The notes beneath the pieces were generated by a model that was not told where the DNA came from, searched no databases, and saw only the letters and a program-made list of their open reading frames with translations. A stretch of DNA of 45,517 bases. It comes from an uncultured Spirochaetaceae bacterium (GTDB lineage: Bacteria; Spirochaetota; Spirochaetia; Sphaerochaetales; Sphaerochaetaceae). The stretch is from positions 1-45,517 of the forward strand of contig CALXLV010000014.1 of NCBI GenBank assembly GCA_944389295.1, read 5' to 3'. Below, piece by piece: positions 34,247 through 42,896 of this stretch; the first letter of the stretch is position 1; each line of letters opens with the position of its first letter. The position numbers and the translations under genes are program-made.

Positions 34247-36049
34247 TCATGTGAGCTCGAACATGCCGCTGTACAGCTTGTAATAGCGGCCTTTCTGCGC
34301 CATGAGCTCCTCATGATCGCCGCGTTCCACGATCTCGCCGTTCTCAAGCACCATGATCGCATTCGCGTTCCTGACTGTCGAAAGCCTGTGAGCGATGACG
34401 AATACAGTCCTGCCCTCCATGAGCCTATCCATTCCCTTCTCGATCAGATCCTCTGTTCTTGTATCGATGTTGCTTGTGGCCTCATCGAGAATCAGGACGG
34501 GAGGGTTCGCAGCTGCGGCGCGAGCGATGGCAAGGAGCTGACGCTGTCCGCTGGAGAGATTGGCGCCGTCAGCAACAGCCATAGTATCATAACCCTGCGG
34601 AAGCCTTCTTATGAATGAGTCTGCATTGGCGATGCGCGCCGCCTCCTCAACATCCTCGTCGCTCGCATCCAGTCTTCCGTAGCGTATGTTCTCGCGTATA
34701 GTATCCGTAAAGAGATGCGTATCCTGCAGCACCATTCCCAGTGAGCGGCGGAGATCATCCTTCTTTATTCTCCTGACATCTATTCCGTCATAGAGAATCT
34801 CTCCGGAATCGACATCATAGAAACGGTTTATCAGATTGGTTATCGTGGTCTTTCCTGCTCCTGTAGAACCTACGAAAGCTATCTTCTGCCCCGGTTTGGC
34901 GTAAAGTGAGAGATTCCTCAGCACAGGATGGTCCTTCTCGTATGAGAACGACACGTCATGAAAGCGCACGTCTCCCCTGAGAGGAATACGTTTGTCTCCA
35001 TCCTGCCACACCCATCCGGAACCGGCAGAAGCGAGCGTCACGCTTCCCTCATCGATCTCGCTCTTCATGTCTATGAGCTCGAATATCCTCTCCGCGCCAG
35101 CAAGCGAGGAAAGGAGGAAGTTGCTCTGCTGCGTGAACTGGTTGATCGGGGCTGCGGCCTGTCTGACAAAGACGAGATAGCTTGCGATCGCACCGAGTGT
35201 CGTCCAGCCTCCGAGAACCATGAATCCTCCGCAGAGCGAGACTACGGTATATGTGAAGAAAGAGATGCTGACTACGGCGGGAATCATCGTCGAGGCATAC
35301 GCCTGCGCCGCTGTTCCCATCTCCTGCAGTTCACTGTTGCGCTCTGAGAAACCTTTCAGGTTCTCCTCTTCATGATTGAATACCTTTATCACCTTCTGCC
35401 CCGCGACCATCTCCTGTATGTAGCCGTCGAGAACGCCGAGGCTCCTCTGCTGCTTTCTGTAATACTCCTTGCTCTTCCTTGCTGAATAGCGCACATAGAG
35501 GAACATCGCGGCATATGAGAATGCGACTATGACGGAGAGCCGCCAGTTGAGCACAAGCAGCATCGTCATCGTTCCAATGATCTGGAATCCGTTCTTGACG
35601 ACCGCTGAGAAGCTGTTGTTGAGCGCATCTGAGATCGTATCGACATCATTGGTGTAATAGCTCATCACATCACCGTGCTGATGGCTGTCAAAGTACCGCA
35701 GGGGAAGAGTCTGCATATGTGAGAAGAGATCCTCGCGGATGTCGAATACGACCTTCTGGCTTGAGCGTGCCATTATCTGACTGTATCCCAGCGCGGCAAG
35801 GACGCCTGTGACGTAGATCAGAGCAGTTATGGAGACGGCTTTTATCAGAGAGGACATTCCGCCGCCTGCCACAAGGCTGTTTATCAGAGGACTTATCATA
35901 TACGTCCCGAGAAGATTGCATGCGACGCTGACTACGACAAGCACAGCGACTGCAAGCAGAGAATACTTGTGGCGCCCCATGTACGAGAGCAGTCTCCTTA
36001 CCGTATAGCCAAGATTCTTTGGTTTCTTTGCACTTACTATCCTCGGCAT
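34247..36049 (-). CDS. Heterodimeric ABC exporter, consensus subunit
   Basis: A 600-residue half-transporter: six-helix exporter domain (about 15-320) plus nucleotide-binding domain with Walker A GSTGAGKTT, signature LSSGQRQLLAIARA and full Walker B VLILDEATSNID. The complete DEAT pairs with the degenerate partner encoded just upstream, the arrangement of TM287/288-like and LmrCD-like multidrug exporters. Its start overlaps the partner stop (TGATG) with GGAGG upstream. It probably exports drugs, lipids or peptides under control of the adjacent MarR protein. Confidence 0.95.
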   Translation of the reverse strand: MPRIVSAKKPKNLGYTVRRLLSYMGRHKYSLLAVAVLVVVSVACNLLGTYMISPLINSLVAGGGMSSLIKAVSITALIYVTGVLAALGYSQIMARSSQKVVFDIREDLFSHMQTLPLRYFDSHQHGDVMSYYTNDVDTISDALNNSFSAVVKNGFQIIGTMTMLLVLNWRLSVIVAFSYAAMFLYVRYSARKSKEYYRKQQRSLGVLDGYIQEMVAGQKVIKVFNHEEENLKGFSERNSELQEMGTAAQAYASTMIPAVVSISFFTYTVVSLCGGFMVLGGWTTLGAIASYLVFVRQAAAPINQFTQQSNFLLSSLAGAERIFELIDMKSEIDEGSVTLASAGSGWVWQDGDKRIPLRGDVRFHDVSFSYEKDHPVLRNLSLYAKPGQKIAFVGSTGAGKTTITNLINRFYDVDSGEILYDGIDVRRIKKDDLRRSLGMVLQDTHLFTDTIRENIRYGRLDASDEDVEEAARIANADSFIRRLPQGYDTMAVADGANLSSGQRQLLAIARAAAANPPVLILDEATSNIDTRTEDLIEKGMDRLMEGRTVFVIAHRLSTVRNANAIMVLENGEIVERGDHEELMAQKGRYYKLYSGMFELT

Positions 36050-37779
36050 CAGAGTGTCCCTCCCTTCATCTGCGAGCTGTATATCTCCCTGTAGATATCG
36101 CTGGTGCGCATGAGCTCATCATGCGTTCCTGCAGCGCTGAGGCGTCCGTCGTCGAGAATTATGATTCTGTCCGCACTCATGACTGTGGAGATTCTCTGTG
36201 CAATGAATATCTTCGTGACGCCTCTCAGCTGTGCCAGAGCCTCCCTGATATGTTTCTCCGTCGCAGTATCGACGGCACTCGTGGAGTCATCGAATATGAG
36301 AATACGGGGATGCTTGAGAAGCGTTCGGGCGATGCAGAGCCGCTGCTTCTGTCCTCCCGACACATTGACGCCGCCCTGTCCGAGATCGGTGTCCAGACCT
36401 TTGGGGAATGAGCGGAGGAAGCCGGAGGCGCCTGCGATATCAAGCGCACGCCACAGTTCATCTTCACTGGCATCCTTGTTTCCCCAGAGGAGGTTCTCAC
36501 GCACGGTTCCGGAGAAGAGGAGATTCTTCTGCAGCACCATTCCCACGGCATCCCGGAGCGTGACAAGGGAGTAATCCCTCACATCAACGCCTCCTACAAG
36601 AACCTCACCTTCGCTCACATCATAAAGTCTGTCTATGAGCTGGACCAGAGTGGATTTGCCGCTGCCAGTTCCTCCGAGAATGCCTATTGTCTCCCCGTCC
36701 TTTATATAAAGGCTGATTCCGTCTATGACGTTCTCGCTGGCATCAGGGGAATACTTGAATGATACGTTTCTGAACTCGACTGAAGCATCTTTCACAGTCG
36801 TGACAGGATTATCCTTCTCCCTGAGAGCGCTCTCCCGGTCAAGAACTTCAGAGATTCTCTCCGCGGAGGCAAGCGATCTTGTAAGCAGAAGAAAGACATT
36901 GGAGAGCATCATCATCGAATTCAGAACCTGCATGACGTAGCTCAGGAAACCAGTAAGCTCTCCGACCATCAGAGTTCCCTGCAGTATCATCGAACCGCCG
37001 AAGAACATCAGCATCAGAACACATGCGTACATCACTGCCTGAAAGAAAGGAAGATTAAGAACCGCGGTGCTGTTTGTCTTTGTGCCGGTATCACGAAGGG
37101 ATGCGTTGACATTGCCGAACTTGTACTTTTCCCTCTCTCCTCTCACGAAAGCCTTTACCGTCCTTATCGCCCTGAGATTCTCCTCGACCACATTGTTCAG
37201 GCCGTCAACTGTTCTCTGCAGGACCGAATACATCGGTGCGACACGGCGGACGATGACAAAGAGGCCGAAGCCGAGGAGCGGGGTGAGTATGATGAAAACC
37301 AGCGCGAGCTGAGCGTTCATCGAGAAGGAGAAGAATATGCCGAGAAGGCACATCACGGGAGCTCTGACAACAGGTCGCAGGCCGTTGTTTATCGCATTCT
37401 GCATCACGGTGATGTCGCTGGTCATGCGTGTCACAAGAGAGGAGGTCTCAAATGCATCTATGTCCGAGAATGCATAGCTCTGCAGTTTTGAGTACTCTGC
37501 TTCCCTTATGCGGGCACCCCACCCATACGCGGCACGCGCTGCGAATCTGGCGTAAGCAAGGCCGGAGAAGAGGGCAAGCACTGCGGCGAACGCCATCTCT
37601 CCGCCCTTGAGCAGCATATAGCCTACGTCTCTCGAGGCGACTCCCGTGTCTATGAGATCGGCCATCATCGCGGGAATGATGAGTTCAAAACATGTTTCTA
37701 TGAGAACGAGAAGGCATGCAAGGATGATATCCCTTCTGTAAGGGCCGAGATATGTGAATAGACGCTTCAGGTCATTCAT
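36049..37779 (-). CDS. Heterodimeric ABC exporter, degenerate-site subunit
   Basis: A 576-residue half-transporter with the six-helix exporter domain and a nucleotide-binding domain: Walker A GGTGSGKST, signature NVSGGQKQRLCIAR and Walker B ILIFDDSTSAVD. The catalytic Glu after Walker B is Asp, as in one subunit of heterodimeric exporters, where it makes a non-hydrolysing site. It starts inside the MarR gene end with an eight-base overlap (ATGAATGA) and AAGGAG upstream, so the three genes form one operon. Confidence 0.95.
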   Translation of the reverse strand: MNDLKRLFTYLGPYRRDIILACLLVLIETCFELIIPAMMADLIDTGVASRDVGYMLLKGGEMAFAAVLALFSGLAYARFAARAAYGWGARIREAEYSKLQSYAFSDIDAFETSSLVTRMTSDITVMQNAINNGLRPVVRAPVMCLLGIFFSFSMNAQLALVFIILTPLLGFGLFVIVRRVAPMYSVLQRTVDGLNNVVEENLRAIRTVKAFVRGEREKYKFGNVNASLRDTGTKTNSTAVLNLPFFQAVMYACVLMLMFFGGSMILQGTLMVGELTGFLSYVMQVLNSMMMLSNVFLLLTRSLASAERISEVLDRESALREKDNPVTTVKDASVEFRNVSFKYSPDASENVIDGISLYIKDGETIGILGGTGSGKSTLVQLIDRLYDVSEGEVLVGGVDVRDYSLVTLRDAVGMVLQKNLLFSGTVRENLLWGNKDASEDELWRALDIAGASGFLRSFPKGLDTDLGQGGVNVSGGQKQRLCIARTLLKHPRILIFDDSTSAVDTATEKHIREALAQLRGVTKIFIAQRISTVMSADRIIILDDGRLSAAGTHDELMRTSDIYREIYSSQMKGGTL

Positions 37780-38203
37780 TGGAGTTCTCCTTCGAGAAAT
37801 TCCCTATTACGCGCGTCAGGAAATCCCTGAACATTGCAGTCTCCTCATCGGAGAAGCCGTCAAGCAGTATGTTCTCAACCCTGCGGCTCTCCTTTCTCCA
37901 CTTCTCCGCGGCCATTCTCCCCTTCTCCGTGAGTTCCAGCCTGTTTGCTCTTCTGCAGCTGTCATCCTCACATCTTGTAAGAAAACCACCGCGCCGAAGT
38001 GATTCGGTCATGCGGGAAACGGATGCCGGGTCAATGCCTGTGCTTGAGGCAATATCACTCTGACTGCTTCCGCCATGCTCAAGAAGATAGGAGAGAATCC
38101 TGGGCTGTCCCCGTCCTAGTCCGAATTCCTCCCTTACGGGACGCAGTATGCTGCTCTGTCCGCTGTATGCACGATACAGAAGCTGATGAAGAGTGAGATT
38201 CAT
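37772..38203 (-). CDS. MarR-family transcriptional regulator
   Basis: A 143-residue winged-helix dimer. RILSYLLEHGGSSQSDIASS and the recognition helix IDPASVSRMTESLRRGGF, followed by the wing CEDDSCRRANRLELTEKG, are typical of MarR. It is the first gene of the exporter operon and most likely represses it, with release by a compound the exporter removes. AAAGGA precedes the ATG. Two AT-rich palindromic sites lie in the promoter just upstream. Confidence 0.95.
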   Translation of the reverse strand: MNLTLHQLLYRAYSGQSSILRPVREEFGLGRGQPRILSYLLEHGGSSQSDIASSTGIDPASVSRMTESLRRGGFLTRCEDDSCRRANRLELTEKGRMAAEKWRKESRRVENILLDGFSDEETAMFRDFLTRVIGNFSKENSNE

Positions 38204-38228
38204 TTCAGTAATCCTTTCCTGCTGATAA

Positions 38229-38255
38229 TTGATATATCAATGATTGTTATATCAA
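38229..38255 (-). promoter_or_regulatory. MarR operator pair in the exporter promoter
   Basis: TTGATATATCAA (38229-38240, perfect) and TTGTTATATCAA (38244-38255, one mismatch pair) are 15 bp apart centre to centre, 26-52 bp upstream of the marR start. Length and symmetry fit MarR binding sites. Confidence 0.7.
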
Positions 38256-38259
38256 CAAG

Positions 38260-38415
38260 AGGCTTTTGCGTCCACAGCCTGAAAAAAATTACGATCAATA
38301 TCAGGACTGATAAACTGCTATAATGATCAGCAGATAATTCAAATGATTTTTAACAGAAACAACGCAGGATAAAACCCATAGTGGTCATATAAAAGATAAC
38401 ACACTAAATATTGCT
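38260..38415 (+). promoter_or_regulatory. Probable CRISPR leader
   Basis: AT-rich, gene-free DNA directly before the best-conserved repeats, with a perfect TATAAT at 38319-38324. Its side is inferred from the gradient of repeat decay, which worsens to the right. The -35 is unclear. Confidence 0.55.
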
Positions 38416-38687
38416 GTTTGCCCCATATAGGTGGGGATGTTTCTCTGCAGATGGATGGTAAAATCAAGGATTGGGAGTTTGCCCCATATAGGTGGGGATG
38501 TTTCCCGTCCGTACTGCATTAGTTTTCCATACTTAATGTTTGCCCCATAAGTGTGGAGATGTTTCCCTGTGGAAAACGCAGGGATTTAGGAGGAAATGGT
38601 TTGCTCCACGCATGTGGAGATGTTTCTCCAACCTACACCCACCAGAAGGGTGTCATCTGATTAGCTCCACTTATGTGGAGATGTTTT
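38416..38687 (+). CRISPR. CRISPR array, five 28-nt repeats and four 33-nt spacers, type I-E-like repeat
   Basis: Repeats lie at 38416-38443, 38477-38504, 38538-38565, 38599-38626 and 38660-38687. All four spacers are exactly 33 nt. Repeats 1 and 2 are identical: GTTTG, then CCCCATATAGGTGGGG, then ATGTTTC. Repeats 3 to 5 diverge progressively, and the last has lost its first bases (ATTAG). The stem-loop core and GGGGAT-type 3' side fit type I-E repeats, which also have 28-29-nt repeats with 32-33-nt spacers. No cas gene occurs in the window, so it is an orphan here or served by cas genes elsewhere. By eye no spacer matches other DNA in the window. Confidence 0.95.
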
Positions 38688-38705
38688 TTACACTGCCTGC
38701 CCTTT

Positions 38706-40052
38706 TCAGCTTTTCTCTGCAGCAACTGGAAGAACTTTCCTGCGTATTATGAAGTAGGCGCTCAGTACGGCTATGCCGGTAAGTATCCATGATACAGGGT
38801 AAACAGCCATCAGAATGCGGAAATCATGGAATGCATGTGATACTGTATATGCCCATATGAGCCTGAACACACATGTGCCGAAAATTGTGAAGAGCGCAGG
38901 TGTCATCGAATATCCTATACCTCTCAGAGCGGCGCCGCCTATCTCATATGTGGAAAGAACGCAATAGAGGATAAGAACGGTTGTCATGCGCAGCATCGCA
39001 TACTCCTGGACCTCAGGGACTGCTGTGAATATTGATGTGAAGAAAGAACGTCCGAGAACGAAAATCCAGCTCATGCAGAACGCTGCCGTAATCGCCATCG
39101 TCAGGCAGAGCCGGAAGATTTTCCTGCATCGTGCATAATTGCCTGCGCCATAGTTCTGGCTTGTGAAAGTGACCGTCGCCTGAGTGAATGCCGATACAAC
39201 GAAATACGAGAAGTTCTCATAGTTAAGGGCAACAGCGCTTCCTGCTACAGCCTGCGTGCCGAAGCTGTTGAGCACGGACTGGATGATGACATTTGAAAGC
39301 GAGAACACCATGCTCTGCAGTCCTGCTGGAACCCCGATGCGGAGAATCCTTTTGAGATCACTCCTGTCAAGACCGAGACGCTTCATCTCAAGCCTGACCT
39401 CGCTCTTCTCCTTCATCAGGAACACCCAGACCATGATGGAGCTTATCATATTGGAAATTACGGTCGCTATCGCCACGCCCGCCACATCGAGGTGGAAAAC
39501 AATGACAAGAAAAAGATTGAGGCATGCGTTGATTATCCCTGAAAGGACAAGACAGAAAAGCGGTCTCTTTGTATCGCCGATGCTCCTCAGTATCGCCGAA
39601 CCGAAATTGTAGACCATTATGAAAGGCATCCCGAGAGCATATATCCTCAGATACTGCAGGGCATACGGAAGCACGTTCTCAGGAGTATTCATCGCAGTAA
39701 GCACCGGCCTAGAGATGACAAGCCCCAGGAATAGGAGGAATACCCCGCTGATCACGGCGAGAGTCATTGCAGTATGGACAGCCTTCCCCGCCTTCTCCCT
39801 GTCGCCGGCACCGATGAAATTCGATACGACTACATTCGCCCCGACGGATATTCCTACAAATAAGTTGATGATCAGGTTTATGACAGGACCGTTGCAGCCG
39901 ACAGCGGCAGTAGCCGCAGCTGTCTCAGCAGCGAAATGGCCTACAACTGCGACATCGACGGCATTGAAGAGCTGCTGGAGAATACTGCTCGCAGCAAGCG
40001 GTATGGCGAACATGAGGAGCTTGTCGGCAAGCGTTCCTCCCAGCATGTCCAT
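38706..40052 (-). CDS. MATE-family efflux transporter
   Basis: A 448-residue, 12-helix MATE antiporter. The first half opens FAIPLAASSILQQLFNAVDV and the second ILRIGVPAGLQSMVFSLSN; AILRSIGDTKRP and GGAALRGIGYS are the family turns. ATG 40052 (MDMLGGTLADK) gives the usual short N-terminus; a GTG at 40085 would add 11 residues but lies almost on the predicted transcription start. It is one of two adjacent leftward MATE genes that are clearly paralogous but not nearly identical. The substrate is unknown. Confidence 0.93.
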   Translation of the reverse strand: MDMLGGTLADKLLMFAIPLAASSILQQLFNAVDVAVVGHFAAETAAATAAVGCNGPVINLIINLFVGISVGANVVVSNFIGAGDREKAGKAVHTAMTLAVISGVFLLFLGLVISRPVLTAMNTPENVLPYALQYLRIYALGMPFIMVYNFGSAILRSIGDTKRPLFCLVLSGIINACLNLFLVIVFHLDVAGVAIATVISNMISSIMVWVFLMKEKSEVRLEMKRLGLDRSDLKRILRIGVPAGLQSMVFSLSNVIIQSVLNSFGTQAVAGSAVALNYENFSYFVVSAFTQATVTFTSQNYGAGNYARCRKIFRLCLTMAITAAFCMSWIFVLGRSFFTSIFTAVPEVQEYAMLRMTTVLILYCVLSTYEIGGAALRGIGYSMTPALFTIFGTCVFRLIWAYTVSHAFHDFRILMAVYPVSWILTGIAVLSAYFIIRRKVLPVAAEKS

Positions 40053-40093
40053 CTTCTTTCTCTCTGATTTCAAGGGGTGCCTCACTTCCGACC

Positions 40094-40122
40094 ATAATAG
40101 TACTGCGGACAGCCCGTTACAA
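40094..40122 (-). promoter_or_regulatory. Promoter of the second MATE gene
   Basis: Minus-strand -35 TTGTAA (40117-40122), 17-bp spacer, -10 TATTAT (40094-40099). The -35 is three bases past the stop codon of the upstream MATE gene, so the two pumps need not be co-expressed. Confidence 0.65.
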
Positions 40123-40124
40123 TA

Positions 40125-41474
40125 TCAGTTTTCAGCTCTGAGCTTCCTCGACTTCACAATATAGCGGATGAAATAGAGCGTGAGCTGGAAAATCCATGCG
40201 ATAGCCTCCGCATATGCGATGACAAGCGTACCGAAGAGATCGCGGAGCGCATATGAGCAGATTATCCTCACAACAAGGGAGAGGATGCCGGCGGCTCCGG
40301 AGAAGATCATATCCCCTATTCCCTCAATGAAGCCGCGTATGGCCATCGAAAGTCCGAATACGATGTAGAAGATGGCGATGCAGCTGAAGAATGTCTGACC
40401 TATCTCTGTCGTCTCCGGAGAAAGCCCGAACATGGCGATGAGATCTCCGCCGAAGAGGAATACAAAGAGCGTGAGCAGCAAAGACACAGCAGTCATGATG
40501 AGCACGCCTGCTCTTACAGCCTTCCCTGCTCTGTCCTTCTTGCCTGCGCCTATGTTCTGCGCTACAGCCGTCGCGATGCCCGAGCCCAGATTCGTTATCG
40601 GCAGCAGAATAACCGTATCAACGCGGTACGCCGTCGTTATCGCGGAAACTGTCTGAGCGCCGAAGCCATTCATGAACTGCTGGAGTATTACGCTCCCTAT
40701 TGAACTGGCTCCCGACTGGATTGCGGGAGGAAGGCCGAATACAGCTCCTGCAGAGAGTGCATTCCTGTCGAACGCATCCGCGCTTATCCTGAACCGGAGA
40801 AAACTGTACTTCCGCGCCGTGTAGATGATAATGAATAGCGTCATTGAAGCCTGTGCGATCACAGTAGCGGCAGCGGCACCGGCCGGTCCGAAACCGAGCA
40901 CAGCGACAAAGAGAAGATCGAGGACAACGTTCGCCAGTGATGAGACAACTATCGCAAGGAATGGCGCACGGCTGTTTCCTATGCCGCGGAGAACCGCTGA
41001 ATACACATTGTAGACAGCGAGGAAGGGAATCCCGGCAAGGAGTATGGAAAGATATTCCTCAGCGCTCAGGAATATAGAATCCGGCGTGTCCATCAGTCTC
41101 AGGATATCCTCTGAGAAAATAATTCCGGATGCGGCAATGACGACAAAGAGGGCACCGAGAAGAATTGAAAAGGAAGAGAGCAGCTTCTTTATATGTCCTC
41201 TCTCATTCATCCCGTATTTCTGGGCAGTTATTACAGAAAGCCCTGCAGTGAATCCAGTGATGACGGTCACGAAGAGATTGTAAATGGAGGTTGTGGCTCC
41301 TATTCCTCCAAGCGCCGTCTCTCCGTTGATGTTGCCTACAATGAAGGCATCCACCCAGCTGAAAAACTGCTGCAGGAGCCCGCTCAGCACAAGAGGAACG
41401 GTAAAAGCGAGAAGCGCTTCAGCAACGCTTCCCTCCGTCAGTGTTGTTCTTCTCTTCTTTACTCTCTTTTCCAT
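40125..41474 (-). CDS. MATE-family efflux transporter
   Basis: A 449-residue, 12-helix MATE antiporter: first half ALLAFTVPLVLSGLLQQFFS, second half AGAVFGLPPAIQSGASSIGS, with AVLRGIGNSRAP and AIRGFIEGIGD at the family turns. It is first of the two leftward MATE genes. GGCGG just before the ATG is too close for a normal SD, and a TAGTAT-like -10 lies nine bases upstream. The substrate is unknown. Confidence 0.93.
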   Translation of the reverse strand: MEKRVKKRRTTLTEGSVAEALLAFTVPLVLSGLLQQFFSWVDAFIVGNINGETALGGIGATTSIYNLFVTVITGFTAGLSVITAQKYGMNERGHIKKLLSSFSILLGALFVVIAASGIIFSEDILRLMDTPDSIFLSAEEYLSILLAGIPFLAVYNVYSAVLRGIGNSRAPFLAIVVSSLANVVLDLLFVAVLGFGPAGAAAATVIAQASMTLFIIIYTARKYSFLRFRISADAFDRNALSAGAVFGLPPAIQSGASSIGSVILQQFMNGFGAQTVSAITTAYRVDTVILLPITNLGSGIATAVAQNIGAGKKDRAGKAVRAGVLIMTAVSLLLTLFVFLFGGDLIAMFGLSPETTEIGQTFFSCIAIFYIVFGLSMAIRGFIEGIGDMIFSGAAGILSLVVRIICSYALRDLFGTLVIAYAEAIAWIFQLTLYFIRYIVKSRKLRAEN

Positions 41475-41638
41475 CCGCCGAGCATACTAACATCAGAGAA
41501 AACGGCTTTTCAACCGGGATGTGAACCTGAGATTTTTAATGAACAATAAATGCATGAACGGCATTATCAGGCATTGAGAAGAAGTATTGGACACCTGGTC
41601 TTTCATGCTGTAGTTTTATCCACTGGAAGGAGTGAGTG

Positions 41639-41965
41639 ATGAGTTTTTCAATGAACATCCTCTACAGAGGAGAGAATGGAAATGCGGCGGCCTTCGCAAG
41701 GGAAATGCAGGAAAGCGGCATAGCAGAGAGAATAAGGAAGTTCAGAGGATGTCTGGGATACGAATACTTCATAAGCCTCTCCGATCCTGAGACTGTACTT
41801 CTGATAGACAGGTGGGAGGATCAGGAAGCGCTGGATACCTACCACGCCTCACCTGTCATGGCGGAAGTGGCGGCACTCAGAGAGAAATATGACCTTCACA
41901 TGAAAGCTGAACGCTTCATCCCTGCGGATATGCCATCTGGAGACAGATCGTTCATCAGAGAATGA
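41639..41965 (+). CDS. Antibiotic biosynthesis monooxygenase (ABM) domain protein
   Basis: A 108-residue ferredoxin-like dimeric barrel protein. The pattern CLGYEYFISLSDPETVLLID, then RWEDQEALDTYHASPVM, is the ABM/YgiN type, whose members act as small oxygenases, quinol enzymes or heme-binding proteins. The substrate cannot be told. ATG 41639 follows AAGGAG by six bases; the preceding GTG is in frame but less well placed. It stands alone and converges with the MBL gene. Confidence 0.88.
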   Translation: MSFSMNILYRGENGNAAAFAREMQESGIAERIRKFRGCLGYEYFISLSDPETVLLIDRWEDQEALDTYHASPVMAEVAALREKYDLHMKAERFIPADMPSGDRSFIRE

Positions 41966-41982
41966 TTCCTCAGTCTCCGGCA

Positions 41983-42861
41983 TCAGATCCGATGCCAGAG
42001 AATCATTGAGTCATCTGCAGCGATCTCAAGCTGACCCGAATCCCTTAGATAGGAAAGATACGAGCGTACGGTGCTTCCAACAAGGACATACTGCTGCATG
42101 TTCATACCCAGGCCGTACTCGCGGAAGATCATCCTTATGACCTCGTCCGATGATACAGGCTCACCGCAGATAAGGCATATCCTCTCAGCTATCTCATTCA
42201 CTTTGGCGATGTTGGCTTCCGCAAGGCCCGTAATATCATCTGTGGCAGCAGCATGGAACGGTACGAACAGCCTCGCTTCCATATTCTTCACCATCTTCAG
42301 CGTCTCAAGATAAGCCCTGACATCGTATATGAATGTCACTCCATATTTTCCGAGCGTCTCCATGCTGGAAAGACAGTCAGCAAGATAGACGACATCATCG
42401 GATGTGCGGAATCCTGCCATATCGAAGAAATGTCCGGGAAGCGGAATCATGCTCATTCCATCGGGGAGCACATCATCGGAGAGAGGCTCCGCATCGCTTT
42501 CTTTGGCCATGAGGAATTTGTGGCGGAGATCACCGGAGGGAAAGCCTCCGTAAAGGAACGAGGGTTCAAGCAGAGGATACCGCGTAAAGCAGCACTCTAT
42601 CCCCGGGGCGAATATTCTGCACCCTGTCTGTTTCTGCAGATAGCTGTTGCCTCCGATGTGGTCGGCATTGGAATGGGTATTGTAAATTGCTTTCAGTTTC
42701 CATCCTTTTCCGTCAAGGATCTGACGCACCTTCCGTCCCGCATCCTTATCGCTGCCGCTGTCTATCAGCGAGACCTCGTTCTCTCCTGTGACAACTACTC
42801 CGATCTTTGCCGGACACTCTATGTAATAGCTGTTTCCAGCAGCCTGAACCAGTTCGTACAT
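41983..42861 (-). CDS. MBL-fold metallo-hydrolase
   Basis: A 292-residue metallo-beta-lactamase fold protein. VSLIDSGSDKDAG, the metal motif THSNADHIGG (about 62-71), PLPGHFFDMAG, VYLADCL and FVPFHAAA are in the expected order. The usual HxHxDH has Asn in place of the second His, a variant found in a subgroup of the family that may bind metal differently. A winged-helix-like tail (VRSYLSYLRDSGQLEI) ends the protein, as in lactonase/hydrolase relatives. A TATAAT lies six bases before the ATG and there is no SD, so it is a good leaderless candidate. The substrate is unknown. Confidence 0.92.
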   Translation of the reverse strand: MYELVQAAGNSYYIECPAKIGVVVTGENEVSLIDSGSDKDAGRKVRQILDGKGWKLKAIYNTHSNADHIGGNSYLQKQTGCRIFAPGIECCFTRYPLLEPSFLYGGFPSGDLRHKFLMAKESDAEPLSDDVLPDGMSMIPLPGHFFDMAGFRTSDDVVYLADCLSSMETLGKYGVTFIYDVRAYLETLKMVKNMEARLFVPFHAAATDDITGLAEANIAKVNEIAERICLICGEPVSSDEVIRMIFREYGLGMNMQQYVLVGSTVRSYLSYLRDSGQLEIAADDSMILWHRI

Positions 42862-42867
42862 ATGGCA

Positions 42868-42896
42868 ATTATATCTCAGTCACAATATGATCTCAC
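42868..42896 (-). promoter_or_regulatory. MBL gene promoter, leaderless arrangement
   Basis: Minus-strand -35 GTGAGA (42891-42896), 17-bp spacer, perfect -10 TATAAT (42868-42873), then six bases to the ATG. Confidence 0.65.

Noticed and set aside
38627..38659. Small internal stem in spacer 4 (CACCC/GGGTG)
   Set aside because: Five pairs in one spacer is within chance and does not occur in the others.
38540..38752. 70-codon plus-strand frame
   Set aside because: It is made of CRISPR repeats and spacers and ends in the MATE gene; the repeated HKCGD/RMWRCF-like stretches come from the repeats.
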